In this document: piece after piece, positions 1 through 5,816 of the stretch | How the letters are laid out: every line of letters starts with the position of its first letter | How positions within the stretch are numbered: position 1 is the stretch's first letter | DNA from: Nitrospirota bacterium | GTDB taxonomy: Bacteria > Nitrospirota > Thermodesulfovibrionia > Thermodesulfovibrionales > Magnetobacteriaceae | Reading direction: 5' to 3' | Length of the DNA stretch: 5,854 bases | Assembly: GCA_015233485.1 (NCBI GenBank) | Contig: JADFXO010000254.1 | Location: 1 to 5,854, forward strand | Notes under the pieces: generated by a model | Told to the model about the DNA's origin: nothing | Databases searched by the model: none | What the model saw: the letters and a program-made list of their open reading frames with translations, nothing else | Translations under genes and position numbers: made by a program

Positions 1-129
1 GAGGTTGTGAACAATGCGCTGCGGACTTATTTCGAGTTTTACAACACTGAACGCCCACATGCTTCACTTGGTGGCAGAACGCCTGTCGAGGTGTATAACG
101 AACTCTCAACCTTGCGGAAAACGGCCTAA
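1..129 (+). CDS. IS3-family transposase, C-terminal end (5' part outside window)
   Basis: The first base opens directly into a frame that ends at TAA 127-129, giving 42 residues. The segment YFEFYNTERPHASLGG followed by RTPVEVY is the characteristic C-terminal part of the rve integrase core of IS3-type DDE transposases, which cut and join the IS ends during transposition. The sequence lies past where the catalytic acidic residues would be, so none can be checked here. The gene is complete at its 3' end and is cut by the window edge at its 5' end. Its stop codon overlaps the ATG of the next open frame (TAATG). Family assignment is from the conserved tail only; the IS3 subgroup cannot be named. 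Confidence 0.9.
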   Translation, partial: EVVNNALRTYFEFYNTERPHASLGGRTPVEVYNELSTLRKTA

Positions 130-2312
130 TGGCAAAAAACAAAGAAAAGACCCTCATAGAGGGTTATACCTTAAATACTCTTAGAAACGGTCTTGACAAA
201 GGGGTCCACTCCAGGATAAAGATCAACGAAATTGGAAGAGACTGGGAAAAACAGTCAGCACAATCCATGGAAATACCAACCGTGGATAAATGGGAAGATG
301 TTTTACCTTCTATGGATATCTGGTTGCAAGTGACGGACAATGAACTTCATCATGTTTGTCATCTTTTACCGACATTAGATTGGAAAGGCGATTTGCTTGG
401 TGTTCGACTAAGGTTTGAACCTAAGGAAATCAAGGAATTTTACAAAGATTATCTTTCCGCCAGAAAAATGGCCGAAGAGACTGGTGCACAGAAAGGAAAG
501 GAATCCAAATTAAAGTTGTGGCCACGTACGATGCGTGAATTTCTCGATAAACAATTGAACAGTCTCTTTAAGGTTAAGGCCTACATCTTAGATCCAGCCA
601 AGTGCGACTACCAAAATGGCAAAGCACTTCCTCAACCCTTACCACTAAACAGCGAATCTTTGGACAAAGACCCATTTCGTGGGTTAATTCTTATCGATGA
701 GATCGTTGCCCAACGAGGGCTTTCAGATGTTGAAAATAAAGGGAGCCAATCTGGTAATGACGAACAACAAGATCGGCAGCATAGTAATAAACGTAAGTTA
801 TCTGATCAGCTTCGAGCCTATTATACAAAGCATTTAGACCCGTATAAGTTGCCAGTATCTGAGGATTTAGATGCTTTAAAAGCCATTGATGAAGCACAGA
901 ACACGTTTGATAAAAGGCTGGCGGATGCTTTTAAAAAAGCAATGGATGAACTGGAAAGCTTGGGATATCCGGGGCTCACAGATCCTAAGTTAACCATTTC
1001 AACTAAAATTCGACCAATGGATAGCCTTAATCACCCCTCGGCTGTTCAGTTCGAGGTAGGCAATACACAGGGAATTCCCTTACGCCTTCCGGAGCAATAT
1101 AATGGTTTGGGGTATCAAAACTTGATCGCCATGGTTTTCAAGCTAATGAGCTTTCGCGATGGATGGATGCAGGTTCGTAAAGCGGACAAAAGGACATCAG
1201 GCGAAACGGAGTCATCCATTGAACCGTTGCACTTAGTTTTGGTTGAAGAACCCGAAGCCCATTTACACGCACAGGTACAACAGGTTTTCATTCGTAAGGC
1301 CTACGACGTTCTACGCCATCATGAATATTTGGGGGGAAATAGTACTTTTAAAACACAACTAATCATCAGTACCCATTCCAGTCACATTGCACATGAAAGT
1401 GATTTTTCTAATCTTCGTTATTTCCGGAGGATGCCTGCGCAAAAAGGATCAAATAAGGTGCCAATTTCCTCTGTCGTTAATTTATCTGATGTTTTTGGAG
1501 CGAATGATGATACTCAAAATTTTGTAACCCGCTATTTAAAGTTAATGCACAGTGACCTGTTTTTTGCTGATGCAGCAATTTTGGTCGAAGGTTCTGCCGA
1601 AAGAATGTTTATTCCGTATTTTATCCGTGAGCACTTTAAGGAACTAAGCCAAGCTTATATAACAGTATTAGAAATTGGTGGCAGTCACGCACATCGCTTA
1701 AGCTCATTAATCGAAGCTTTGGGCCTAATCACACTGGTCATTACAGACTTGGATACATCTGAACCCAAAAATAACGTTTCTGTACAACCTGTGAGAGGAC
1801 AAAAGCAAATCACGCAAAATCCTACATTGAAAAAATGGTTTCCTCAAGTGGAATCTGTAGATATTCTATTAAACTTATCGTCCGAGAAAAAGGTAAAACG
1901 ATACCAGTTATCTTCGATTTGTGTCGCTTATCAGTGTCCATTTAAAATTAATCTAAATAATAAAAGTAACACTGAAGATGAGGCACTTTCCAATACATTT
2001 GAAGACGCACTTGTTTATGAAAACTTAGAAATATTTAGAAGTTTACAAGGTAAAGGCCTGATAAAGAAATTTAGAGAAGCATTACAGAAATCAAAATCTT
2101 CCTATGATCTTGGAAAGATCATGTTCGACGCTTTAAAAGAAGGCAAAAAGGCTGAATTTGCGCTTGAAATACTAAATTCGAAAGAGCTTGATAACCTGAA
2201 AGTCCCAACTTACATCAATGAAGGACTGTTATGGTTACAGCGTCAAGTGAGAGTAAAACAGAAAGAAATTTTAAATCCGAACGAAAACTCTACGCAAGAG
2301 AGTGAAGGATAG
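129..2312 (+). CDS. GajA-like OLD-family ATPase/TOPRIM endonuclease, 5'-truncated by the IS
   Basis: The 727-residue frame encodes an OLD-family protein: an ABC-type ATPase domain joined to a C-terminal TOPRIM nuclease domain, as in GajA of the Gabija anti-phage system. Visible are Walker B with the D-loop (LVLVEEPEAHLH, residues 369-380, E373/E374), the switch histidine (STHSSH, about 414-419, H416), the TOPRIM glutamate (ILVEGSAER, E487 and E491), GGSH at 517-520 and the TOPRIM DxD (TDLDT, D540 and D542). A charged insert lies at about 205-225. No GxxxxGK[ST] Walker A occurs anywhere, although the family carries it in the first ~50 residues. Residues 1-28 are encoded by the IS tail, and homologous-looking sequence begins near residue 30 (KINEIGRDWE). 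Hence the native 5' end was displaced by the IS. ATG 129 gives the longest frame; ATG 267 is the first in-frame ATG in native sequence. The helicase gene follows after 8 nt. DNA cleavage is a family inference. ATP binding is probably lost, so the product may be inactive or deregulated. Confidence 0.85.
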   Translation: MAKNKEKTLIEGYTLNTLRNGLDKGVHSRIKINEIGRDWEKQSAQSMEIPTVDKWEDVLPSMDIWLQVTDNELHHVCHLLPTLDWKGDLLGVRLRFEPKEIKEFYKDYLSARKMAEETGAQKGKESKLKLWPRTMREFLDKQLNSLFKVKAYILDPAKCDYQNGKALPQPLPLNSESLDKDPFRGLILIDEIVAQRGLSDVENKGSQSGNDEQQDRQHSNKRKLSDQLRAYYTKHLDPYKLPVSEDLDALKAIDEAQNTFDKRLADAFKKAMDELESLGYPGLTDPKLTISTKIRPMDSLNHPSAVQFEVGNTQGIPLRLPEQYNGLGYQNLIAMVFKLMSFRDGWMQVRKADKRTSGETESSIEPLHLVLVEEPEAHLHAQVQQVFIRKAYDVLRHHEYLGGNSTFKTQLIISTHSSHIAHESDFSNLRYFRRMPAQKGSNKVPISSVVNLSDVFGANDDTQNFVTRYLKLMHSDLFFADAAILVEGSAERMFIPYFIREHFKELSQAYITVLEIGGSHAHRLSSLIEALGLITLVITDLDTSEPKNNVSVQPVRGQKQITQNPTLKKWFPQVESVDILLNLSSEKKVKRYQLSSICVAYQCPFKINLNNKSNTEDEALSNTFEDALVYENLEIFRSLQGKGLIKKFREALQKSKSSYDLGKIMFDALKEGKKAEFALEILNSKELDNLKVPTYINEGLLWLQRQVRVKQKEILNPNENSTQESEG
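150..164 (+). other. Short perfect hairpin in the IS tail
   Basis: ACCCTC and GAGGGT form a perfect 6-bp stem around an ATA loop, 20 bases after the transposase stop. It is followed by TTATACCTT and not by a clean T tract, so it would be at most a weak terminator for the transposase message. It may also be structural. It lies inside the first codons of the 129-2312 open frame, which supports that part being IS tail and not original protein-coding sequence. Confidence 0.35.
190..213 (+). repeat. Probable right terminal inverted repeat of the IS
   Basis: A 24-base stretch from GTCTTGACAAAG through GGGTCCACTCCA ends in the CA dinucleotide expected of an IS3-family right end and lies about 60 bases after the transposase stop. 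It contains an outward-facing TTGACA hexamer. The partner repeat is outside the window, so the length and exact end are estimates. Confidence 0.6.
193..220 (+). promoter_or_regulatory. Possible hybrid promoter at the IS junction
   Basis: TTGACA at 193-198 matches the sigma-70 -35 consensus exactly and lies in the IS terminal repeat, pointing outward. GATAAA at 215-220, in the flanking DNA, matches four of six positions of TATAAT at a 16-bp spacing. IS3-family elements (IS2, IS911 and others) are known to create promoters this way. It would drive the truncated nuclease gene and the helicase. Transcription would begin near 227, downstream of ATG 129, so translation would need a start such as ATG 267, which has no convincing ribosome binding site. 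Confidence 0.4.
2304..2309 (+). promoter_or_regulatory. Ribosome binding site of the helicase gene
   Basis: GAAGGA lies 11 bases before ATG 2321, inside the last codons of the nuclease gene. This fits translational coupling of the two genes and supports the ATG at 2321 as the true helicase start. Confidence 0.55.
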
Positions 2313-2320
2313 TATAGCTG

Positions 2321-4255
2321 ATGGAACACATTGCTCTTGTGGACAATAATAATATTGATGAGCATGTAGACAATGAAATCAGTGAATATCTCTCATTAGA
2401 CAATCCTAAGAGTTTCTTTTTATTTGCCGGCGCAGGGTCAGGGAAAACCCGGTCATTAGTAAAAGCCTTAAAACAACTACGAGAGTCAAGCGCAAAACAC
2501 TTGCGTTTGCATGGCCAAAAAATTGGCGTAATCACCTATACTAATAACGCTTGTGATGAGATTAAAGGGCGTCTTGATTTTGATCCTTTGATCGAAGTGG
2601 CTACTATTCACAGCTTTGTCTGGTCGTTGATCAGCGGCTTCAACTCTGATATCAAAGAGTGGTTAAAGACGAACCTGCCAATAGAAATTGCCAACATTGA
2701 GGTAGAGCAGCGTAATAGTAAGGCAGTAAAGATGGCACAGAAACGAAAAAAAAGTATTGAGCGCAAACAAAAGCGCCTTGCTGATCTAAATGACGTAAAG
2801 AAATTTAAGTACAATCCCAGCGGTGACAATTATGGACGGGATTCGTTAAACCATACTGAAATGATCAGGATTGGAGCAGATTTTCTAATGCAAAAGCCAC
2901 TTATGCAAAGAATATTCGTCAACAAGTACCCTATACTCTTGATTGACGAGAGTCAGGATACAAACAAGCTCCTTATTGATGCCTTTTTTGAAGTCCAACA
3001 CCAGCATAAAGATCGTTTTGCACTTGGCTTGTTTGGTGATACCATGCAGCGTATTTATGGCGAAGGGAAGGAAAATCTAGGGCAAAATTTACCGGCTGAC
3101 TGGGCGACCCCTGCCAAAATAATGAATCATCGCTGCCCACCTCGGATTATTGAGCTGATTAATAAGATCCGTTCTGATGTAGATGACCTGAAACAACAAC
3201 CAAGAAACGATGCGGAAAAGGGTTTTGCTCGTCTCTTTATTTTGCCTATTGATACAATCGACAAGCATAAAGCCGAAAGTAAGGTTATAGAGCTAATGGC
3301 AAATGTCACTGATGATTTGCTTTGGCATAGCCCTGGAGGAGAAGTCAAAACTTTAACGCTCGAACACCATATGGCTGCTCGGCGTTTGGGTTTTTTGCAA
3401 ATGTTCGAGCCGTTGTACAAAAATGAAAAATTAAAGACTGGATTATTGGATGGGACTCTTCCAGGTGTACGTTTATTCTCACAACTTGTCTTGCCTATCG
3501 TTGAAGCAAATAAAAAAAATGATAAATTTTCTATAATGTCTATATTACGAAAGAATTCGCCTTTACTGAGCAAGGCGGCTTTTAAGGATAGAGGTAACGA
3601 ACAACTAAATCAGATCAAAATAACCATGGATGCTATAGCGAAACTTTTAACTCTTTGGAAAGGTAACAACGAACCATGTTTTCTGGATGTTTTGAACTGT
3701 ATCGCTGAATGGGGTTTATTTGAAATCCCGGATAGCCTGCAACCATTTGTATCTATAAAAAAAATCGGGCAAGAAACTACTGAAATGAACGGTGAAAACC
3801 CATCGTTAGACGATAATAATTCGGATTCTGCTTTGGAAGCTTGGGATAATTTTTTACTAACACCCTTCGAACAAATCAAGCCATATGCAGTTTACATAAG
3901 CGGTCAGAGCCAATTTGGAACGCATCACGGTGTAAAAGGTCTCGAATTTCCTCGTGTGATGATAATAATCGATGATAACGAGGCTCGAGGCAAATCTTTA
4001 TTTAGCTATGATAAAATATTAGGGTCTAAGGATAAAACAGCAACCGACATGCAAAACGAAAAAGAGGGAAAAGATACAAGTATTAAACGCACCCTGCGAC
4101 TCTTTTACGTAACCTGCAGCAGAACAGAGAAGAGCTTGGCAATTATTGTCTACTCTGACAGTCCTGAGAAAATTCGAAATCGTGTTCTGTCGAAGGGCTG
4201 GTTTAAAGAAAGTGAAGTTGAAATCTTAACTAAAAAAGCTATCTTGTTGGAGTGA
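2321..4255 (+). CDS. UvrD/Rep-type superfamily 1 DNA helicase, GajB-like
   Basis: This is a complete 644-residue SF1A helicase, an ATP-driven DNA translocase. Motifs in order: Walker A AGAGSGKT (36-43, K42, T43), motif Ia VITYTNNA (70-77), TIHSF (95-99), Walker B LLIDESQD (206-213), motif III GDTMQRIYG (239-247), motif IV NHRCPP (269-274), motif V HHGVKGLEFPRV (535-546) and motif VI FYVTCSRTEK (595-604) with the arginine finger R601. The usual Q-motif (LNxxQ) ahead of Walker A is not evident. A lysine/arginine-rich segment lies at about 134-165. All catalytic motifs are present, so the protein looks functional. It sits 8 nt after the OLD/TOPRIM gene, the gajA-gajB arrangement in which nuclease and helicase form one anti-phage complex. 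It is longer than the roughly 500-residue GajB I recall, the extra length lying between motifs IV and V. A stand-alone repair helicase is possible but less likely given the pairing. Confidence 0.92.
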   Translation: MEHIALVDNNNIDEHVDNEISEYLSLDNPKSFFLFAGAGSGKTRSLVKALKQLRESSAKHLRLHGQKIGVITYTNNACDEIKGRLDFDPLIEVATIHSFVWSLISGFNSDIKEWLKTNLPIEIANIEVEQRNSKAVKMAQKRKKSIERKQKRLADLNDVKKFKYNPSGDNYGRDSLNHTEMIRIGADFLMQKPLMQRIFVNKYPILLIDESQDTNKLLIDAFFEVQHQHKDRFALGLFGDTMQRIYGEGKENLGQNLPADWATPAKIMNHRCPPRIIELINKIRSDVDDLKQQPRNDAEKGFARLFILPIDTIDKHKAESKVIELMANVTDDLLWHSPGGEVKTLTLEHHMAARRLGFLQMFEPLYKNEKLKTGLLDGTLPGVRLFSQLVLPIVEANKKNDKFSIMSILRKNSPLLSKAAFKDRGNEQLNQIKITMDAIAKLLTLWKGNNEPCFLDVLNCIAEWGLFEIPDSLQPFVSIKKIGQETTEMNGENPSLDDNNSDSALEAWDNFLLTPFEQIKPYAVYISGQSQFGTHHGVKGLEFPRVMIIIDDNEARGKSLFSYDKILGSKDKTATDMQNEKEGKDTSIKRTLRLFYVTCSRTEKSLAIIVYSDSPEKIRNRVLSKGWFKESEVEILTKKAILLE

Positions 4256-4280
4256 GAGAATCTAATGTTGACCGGCCAGA

Positions 4281-4322
4281 CTCCGGCTACTGTTTATAAA
4301 AACCCCTCATTTTATAGCCGAG
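4281..4322 (+). other. Imperfect inverted repeat after the helicase gene
   Basis: CTCCGGCTA (4281-4289) pairs with TAGCCGAG (4315-4322) apart from one bulged C. An alternative inner pairing is TATAAAA (4295-4301) with TTTTATA (4310-4316) around an 8-base loop. It begins 25 bases after the helicase stop, where a terminator would be expected, but no T tract follows, so it is not a standard intrinsic terminator. It could protect the 3' end of the message or mark an old rearrangement boundary. Confidence 0.35.
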
Positions 4323-4326
4323 GAGG

Positions 4327-4454
4327 TAGTAACAGTGGCATATATTGACGGGCTATTGCCCAATGGAGCATGTTTCTTAAGCAAATGATGTAGTATTCAA
4401 GAAAGGAGTGAAGCTATGGCATCATTAACAAGTAACAAGTAAGACGGGAGAAAA
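4327..4454 (+). repeat. Direct repeat copy 1: leader and gene start
   Basis: This segment matches 5732-5854 at roughly four bases in five by eye, with a few small gaps. Shared landmarks are TAGTAACAGTG at the left edge, TTGCCCAATGG with its ATTGCCCAAT dyad, TTTCTT, AAATGATG/GAATGATG, AAAGGAGTGAA before the ATG, and ATGGCATC followed by GTAACAAGTAAGACGG. The copies are 1,405 bases apart in the same orientation. The repeat covers regulatory leader plus first codons, so it is most simply the front of two related genes. Confidence 0.85.
4402..4408 (+). promoter_or_regulatory. Strong ribosome binding site of the first small gene
   Basis: AAAGGAG lies 7 bases before ATG 4416. The same site at the same spacing precedes ATG 5817 in the second repeat copy. 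This fixes 4416 as the original start of the now frameshifted gene. Confidence 0.75.
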
Positions 4455-4713
4455 AGAAATCCTGAAGGGGCTTCTTCTTGACGGCATTAGCGGGGAAAAA
4501 AGAAAAATTGAGTATGCCCTTTCGATCTCTTCAGGAATTATAAAAGAAAAGGAAGACCGCTGCAAGATTTCCTCAGCAGAATTCCTCGATAAGTTCAAAA
4601 ATGCTGAGATTGAAGAAAATGACGATACCTTTCAGTGGTGGGCTGAACTTAAACTGACCAATGAGTTGAAAAAACAACTGGAAACATTGTCCGGCATCGA
4701 GATATGTCAACAA
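4416..4713 (+). pseudogene. Frameshifted small TA-like gene (MASLQVTSK family)
   Basis: I do not recognise the family with certainty. From ATG 4416 the frame gives only MASLTSNK before TAA 4440-4442. Removing one A from the AA at 4427-4428 restores MASL followed by QVTSKTGEKEILKG, which matches the start of the intact copy at 5817 (MASLQVTSKTEE). The repaired product would be about 98 residues, soluble, rich in Lys/Glu, predicted mostly helical, and ending near GIEICQ. Features include a WWAELKL segment (codons at about 4636-4656) and paired acidic/basic helices. Size, strong RBS and the position directly before another small open frame resemble an antitoxin, but that role is inference. Because the break is five codons in, no full product can be made from ATG 4416. 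A TTG at 4666 could only start a fragment. The stop that should separate it from the next frame is also missing. Confidence 0.65.
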
Positions 4714-4822
4714 GACAATTACGTGAAGGATATCGAGGCTATGATCGGTACTTTGCCTTTAAAGCTTTCGACCAAAATCCAGGTGGAAAACAGGGGCGAT
4801 ATTGCGCTTTATCTTAAAGTCG
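4714..4822 (+). pseudogene. N-terminal remnant of a second small gene, possibly a DUF6516-like partner
   Basis: The frame continues past GIEICQQ into DNYVKDIEAMIGTLPL and then IQVENRGDIALYLK, which reads like the start of a separate protein. From memory, DUF6516-type (TumE-like) proteins begin with a similar helix-strand segment before a conserved VDGS...LHFRE region, but that diagnostic part is absent here, so the identification is tentative. No stop or start codon separates it from the preceding gene. A small deletion that fused two adjacent cistrons near 4708-4716 would explain this. The meaningful sequence ends at about 4801-4822, where the parA fragment takes over in another frame. The fused frame then runs through nonsense codons to TAA 4939-4941. 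Confidence 0.4.
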
Positions 4823-4951
4823 AAACACAAAGACGGTATCGGCAAGACGACGGCAGACGTCAACTTGTCGGCAGACCTGAACCCTCTGGGACAGTGCACG
4901 CTACCTATCGATCTGGACGTACAGGGAAACGCTTCCGCTAATACAAAATAA
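4802..4951 (+). pseudogene. 5' fragment of a parA-like partition ATPase gene
   Basis: In the frame of TTG 4802, one base offset from the preceding remnant, the sequence reads LRFILKSKHKDGIGKTT, then VNLSADLNPLG, then PIDLDVQGNAS, ending at TAA 4949-4951. This is the N-terminus of a ParA/Soj/MinD-type ATPase. The deviant Walker A KGGxGKTT appears as KDGIGKTT (4829-4852) and the DLDPQGN motif as DLDVQGN. ParA proteins segregate plasmids or chromosomes by ATP-driven binding to DNA and usually exceed 200 residues; only 49 codons remain. Changed motif residues, truncation and lack of a ribosome binding site indicate a decayed fragment, possibly left from plasmid DNA. The left junction could lie anywhere in about 4802-4825. 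Confidence 0.65.
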
Positions 4952-4980
4952 ATGAAACAGGAAAGCACGCAACAAGAATT

Positions 4981-4991
4981 AAGGAACGGAG
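4981..4991 (+). promoter_or_regulatory. Ribosome binding site of the MNT gene
   Basis: AAGGAACGGAG ends 8 bases before ATG 5000. This favours the 5000 start over the in-frame ATG at 4952, which directly abuts the parA-fragment stop and lacks a Shine-Dalgarno sequence. Confidence 0.6.
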
Positions 4992-4999
4992 AAAACAAG

Positions 5000-5320
5000 A
5001 TGAATACAACCGAAAAAAACGTAATCGAAAAGTTTAAGTCTTTGCTCATGGACCGGGTAAGGTTACATAAGATGATACTGTTCGGTTCAATGGCGAGAGG
5101 AGATGCCGGTTCATACTCAGATATCGATATCGTTGTTATTCTCGATAATTTATCCGATGCACGTGATTTTGATAATGTTAGCGATTGTGCATGGGAGGCA
5201 GGGTTCGAGCATGGAATTATCATAGTGCCGGTTATTTTTACCCGGGAACAATGGGAGAACGGTCCTGAACGGTATTCACTGCTTGCGCAGGCAGTGGAGG
5301 CTGAAGGTGTGCCTCTATGA
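5000..5320 (+). CDS. MNT-type nucleotidyltransferase, antitoxin of a HEPN/MNT pair
   Basis: The product is 106 residues from ATG 5000; the frame can be extended to 122 residues from ATG 4952. It is a minimal nucleotidyltransferase with the exact GSX10DXD signature: G29, S30, D41 and D43 in FGSMARGDAGSYSDID, with numbering from 5000. In characterised MntA antitoxins these residues hold metal and ATP for AMPylation of the partner HEPN toxin, which neutralises it. The third acidic residue common in larger nucleotidyltransferases is not obvious; the later strand reads GIIIVPVIFTREQW. The stop TGA 5318-5320 overlaps the HEPN start in ATGA, so the two genes are translationally coupled. The gene appears intact, while its toxin partner is frameshifted. 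Activity on HEPN is inferred from family and context. Confidence 0.85.
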   Translation: MNTTEKNVIEKFKSLLMDRVRLHKMILFGSMARGDAGSYSDIDIVVILDNLSDARDFDNVSDCAWEAGFEHGIIIVPVIFTREQWENGPERYSLLAQAVEAEGVPL

Positions 5321-5713
5321 AAGAGGAAGAGATCGGGAATCTTATAAAATACCGGCTCGAACAGGCTGAAACGGCACTTGAAGACGCGAGGTTCCTCCTT
5401 GATGGAGACCGGAGTCCGCAGAGTATTGTCAACAGAGCATATTATGCAATGTTTTACGCTGCCCTTGGACTGCTGCAAAAAATAGGTTCCCTCGAAGCAT
5501 ACCGGCGTAATAAGTCTTTTCGACACCGAGTTTGTAATGAAAGGCATCTTTCCCAAAGAGCTTTCTCGCGACTTTCATAAGGCATTTGAGCTGCGGCAAG
5601 TATCTGATTATAAGACTTTCAAACCGGTTTTAATAGAAAAGGCTCAAGAGACCTTGAGCAAAGCTTCTCATTTTGTCGAAACAGTGAAAGAATATCTTAA
5701 GATTGGCAAATAA
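5317..5713 (+). pseudogene. HEPN-domain gene of the HEPN/MNT pair, frameshifted
   Basis: From ATG 5317 the sequence encodes a HEPN-domain start, with long helices and the NRAYYAMFYAALGLLQK signature (residues 39-55), typical of PF05168-type proteins, which are ribonuclease toxins or their relatives. After residue 58 the frame turns to nonsense and stops at TAA 5578-5580 (87 residues). One base over, the expected C-terminal half continues without a break: SKHTGVISLFDTEFV, then GIFPKELSRDFHKAFELRQ, then VSDYK, to TAA 5711-5713. Deleting one C from CCC 5489-5491 gives an unbroken 131-residue protein of normal family length. An upstream slip is excluded because the second frame has TAG at 5483-5485. 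The classical RNxxxH is replaced by ELRQVSDY, as in other PF05168 members I recall. The toxin is probably inactive unless the extra base is a sequencing error. Confidence 0.82.
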
Positions 5714-5749
5714 AATAGGTAACCTGGAAGATAGTAACAGTGTCGCATC

Positions 5750-5778
5750 TTGATGGACCGTTGCCCAATGGCAATATT
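5750..5778 (+). promoter_or_regulatory. Candidate promoter in the repeat leader
   Basis: TTGATG (5750-5755) and AATATT (5773-5778) are spaced 17 bp and could be -35 and -10 elements. Copy 1 keeps a TTGACG at 4345-4350, but its -10 region is poor. The conserved TTGCCCAATGG, with a TTGCCCAA dyad, lies inside the spacer, where a repressor such as a TA complex could bind. Motif matches only. Confidence 0.3.
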
Positions 5779-5816
5779 TTCTTGAGCGAATGATGATTCA
5801 ATAAAGGAGTGAAACT

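Larger units (their letters stand above)
1..213 (+). mobile_element. Right end of an IS3-family insertion sequence
   Basis: This stretch holds the transposase 3' end (1-129), an 84-base tail, and a GTCTTGACAAAGGGGTCCAC-type terminus ending in CA at 212-213. IS3-family elements begin TG and end CA, and the segment resembles IS3-type terminal repeats as I remember them. After 213 the reading frame immediately becomes OLD-family protein sequence, so 213/214 is my best estimate of the insertion boundary. The left end, and therefore the matching inverted repeat and target duplication, lies outside the window, so the exact boundary is inferred and not proved. Confidence 0.7.

Noticed and set aside
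691..897. Short - strand frame inside the nuclease gene
   Set aside because: Shadow of the coding frame with no supporting signals; the same applies to the - strand frames at 2290-2535, 2608-2829, 3610-3879 and 5238-5432.
3127..3573. 148-codon open frame on the - strand
   Set aside because: It lies wholly inside the helicase gene on the opposite strand; the translation is low-complexity with many Ser/Arg/Lys and no motif.
4300..4320. Intrinsic terminator after the helicase
   Set aside because: The inverted repeat has no following T tract and its inner stem is AT-rich.
4666..4941. 91-codon frame from TTG 4666 as a real gene
   Set aside because: It is the tail of a frameshifted gene running into a second remnant and then reading the parA fragment out of frame; it has no ribosome binding site.
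4952..4999. ATG 4952 as the MNT start
   Set aside because: It lacks a Shine-Dalgarno sequence and adds 16 polar residues; ATG 5000 has AAGGAACGGAG at good spacing and gives the usual family start.
4759..5556. 265-codon open frame on the - strand
   Set aside because: It lies antisense to the parA fragment and the MNT and HEPN genes, whose + strand translations match known families. It has no recognisable motif and no good ribosome binding site.
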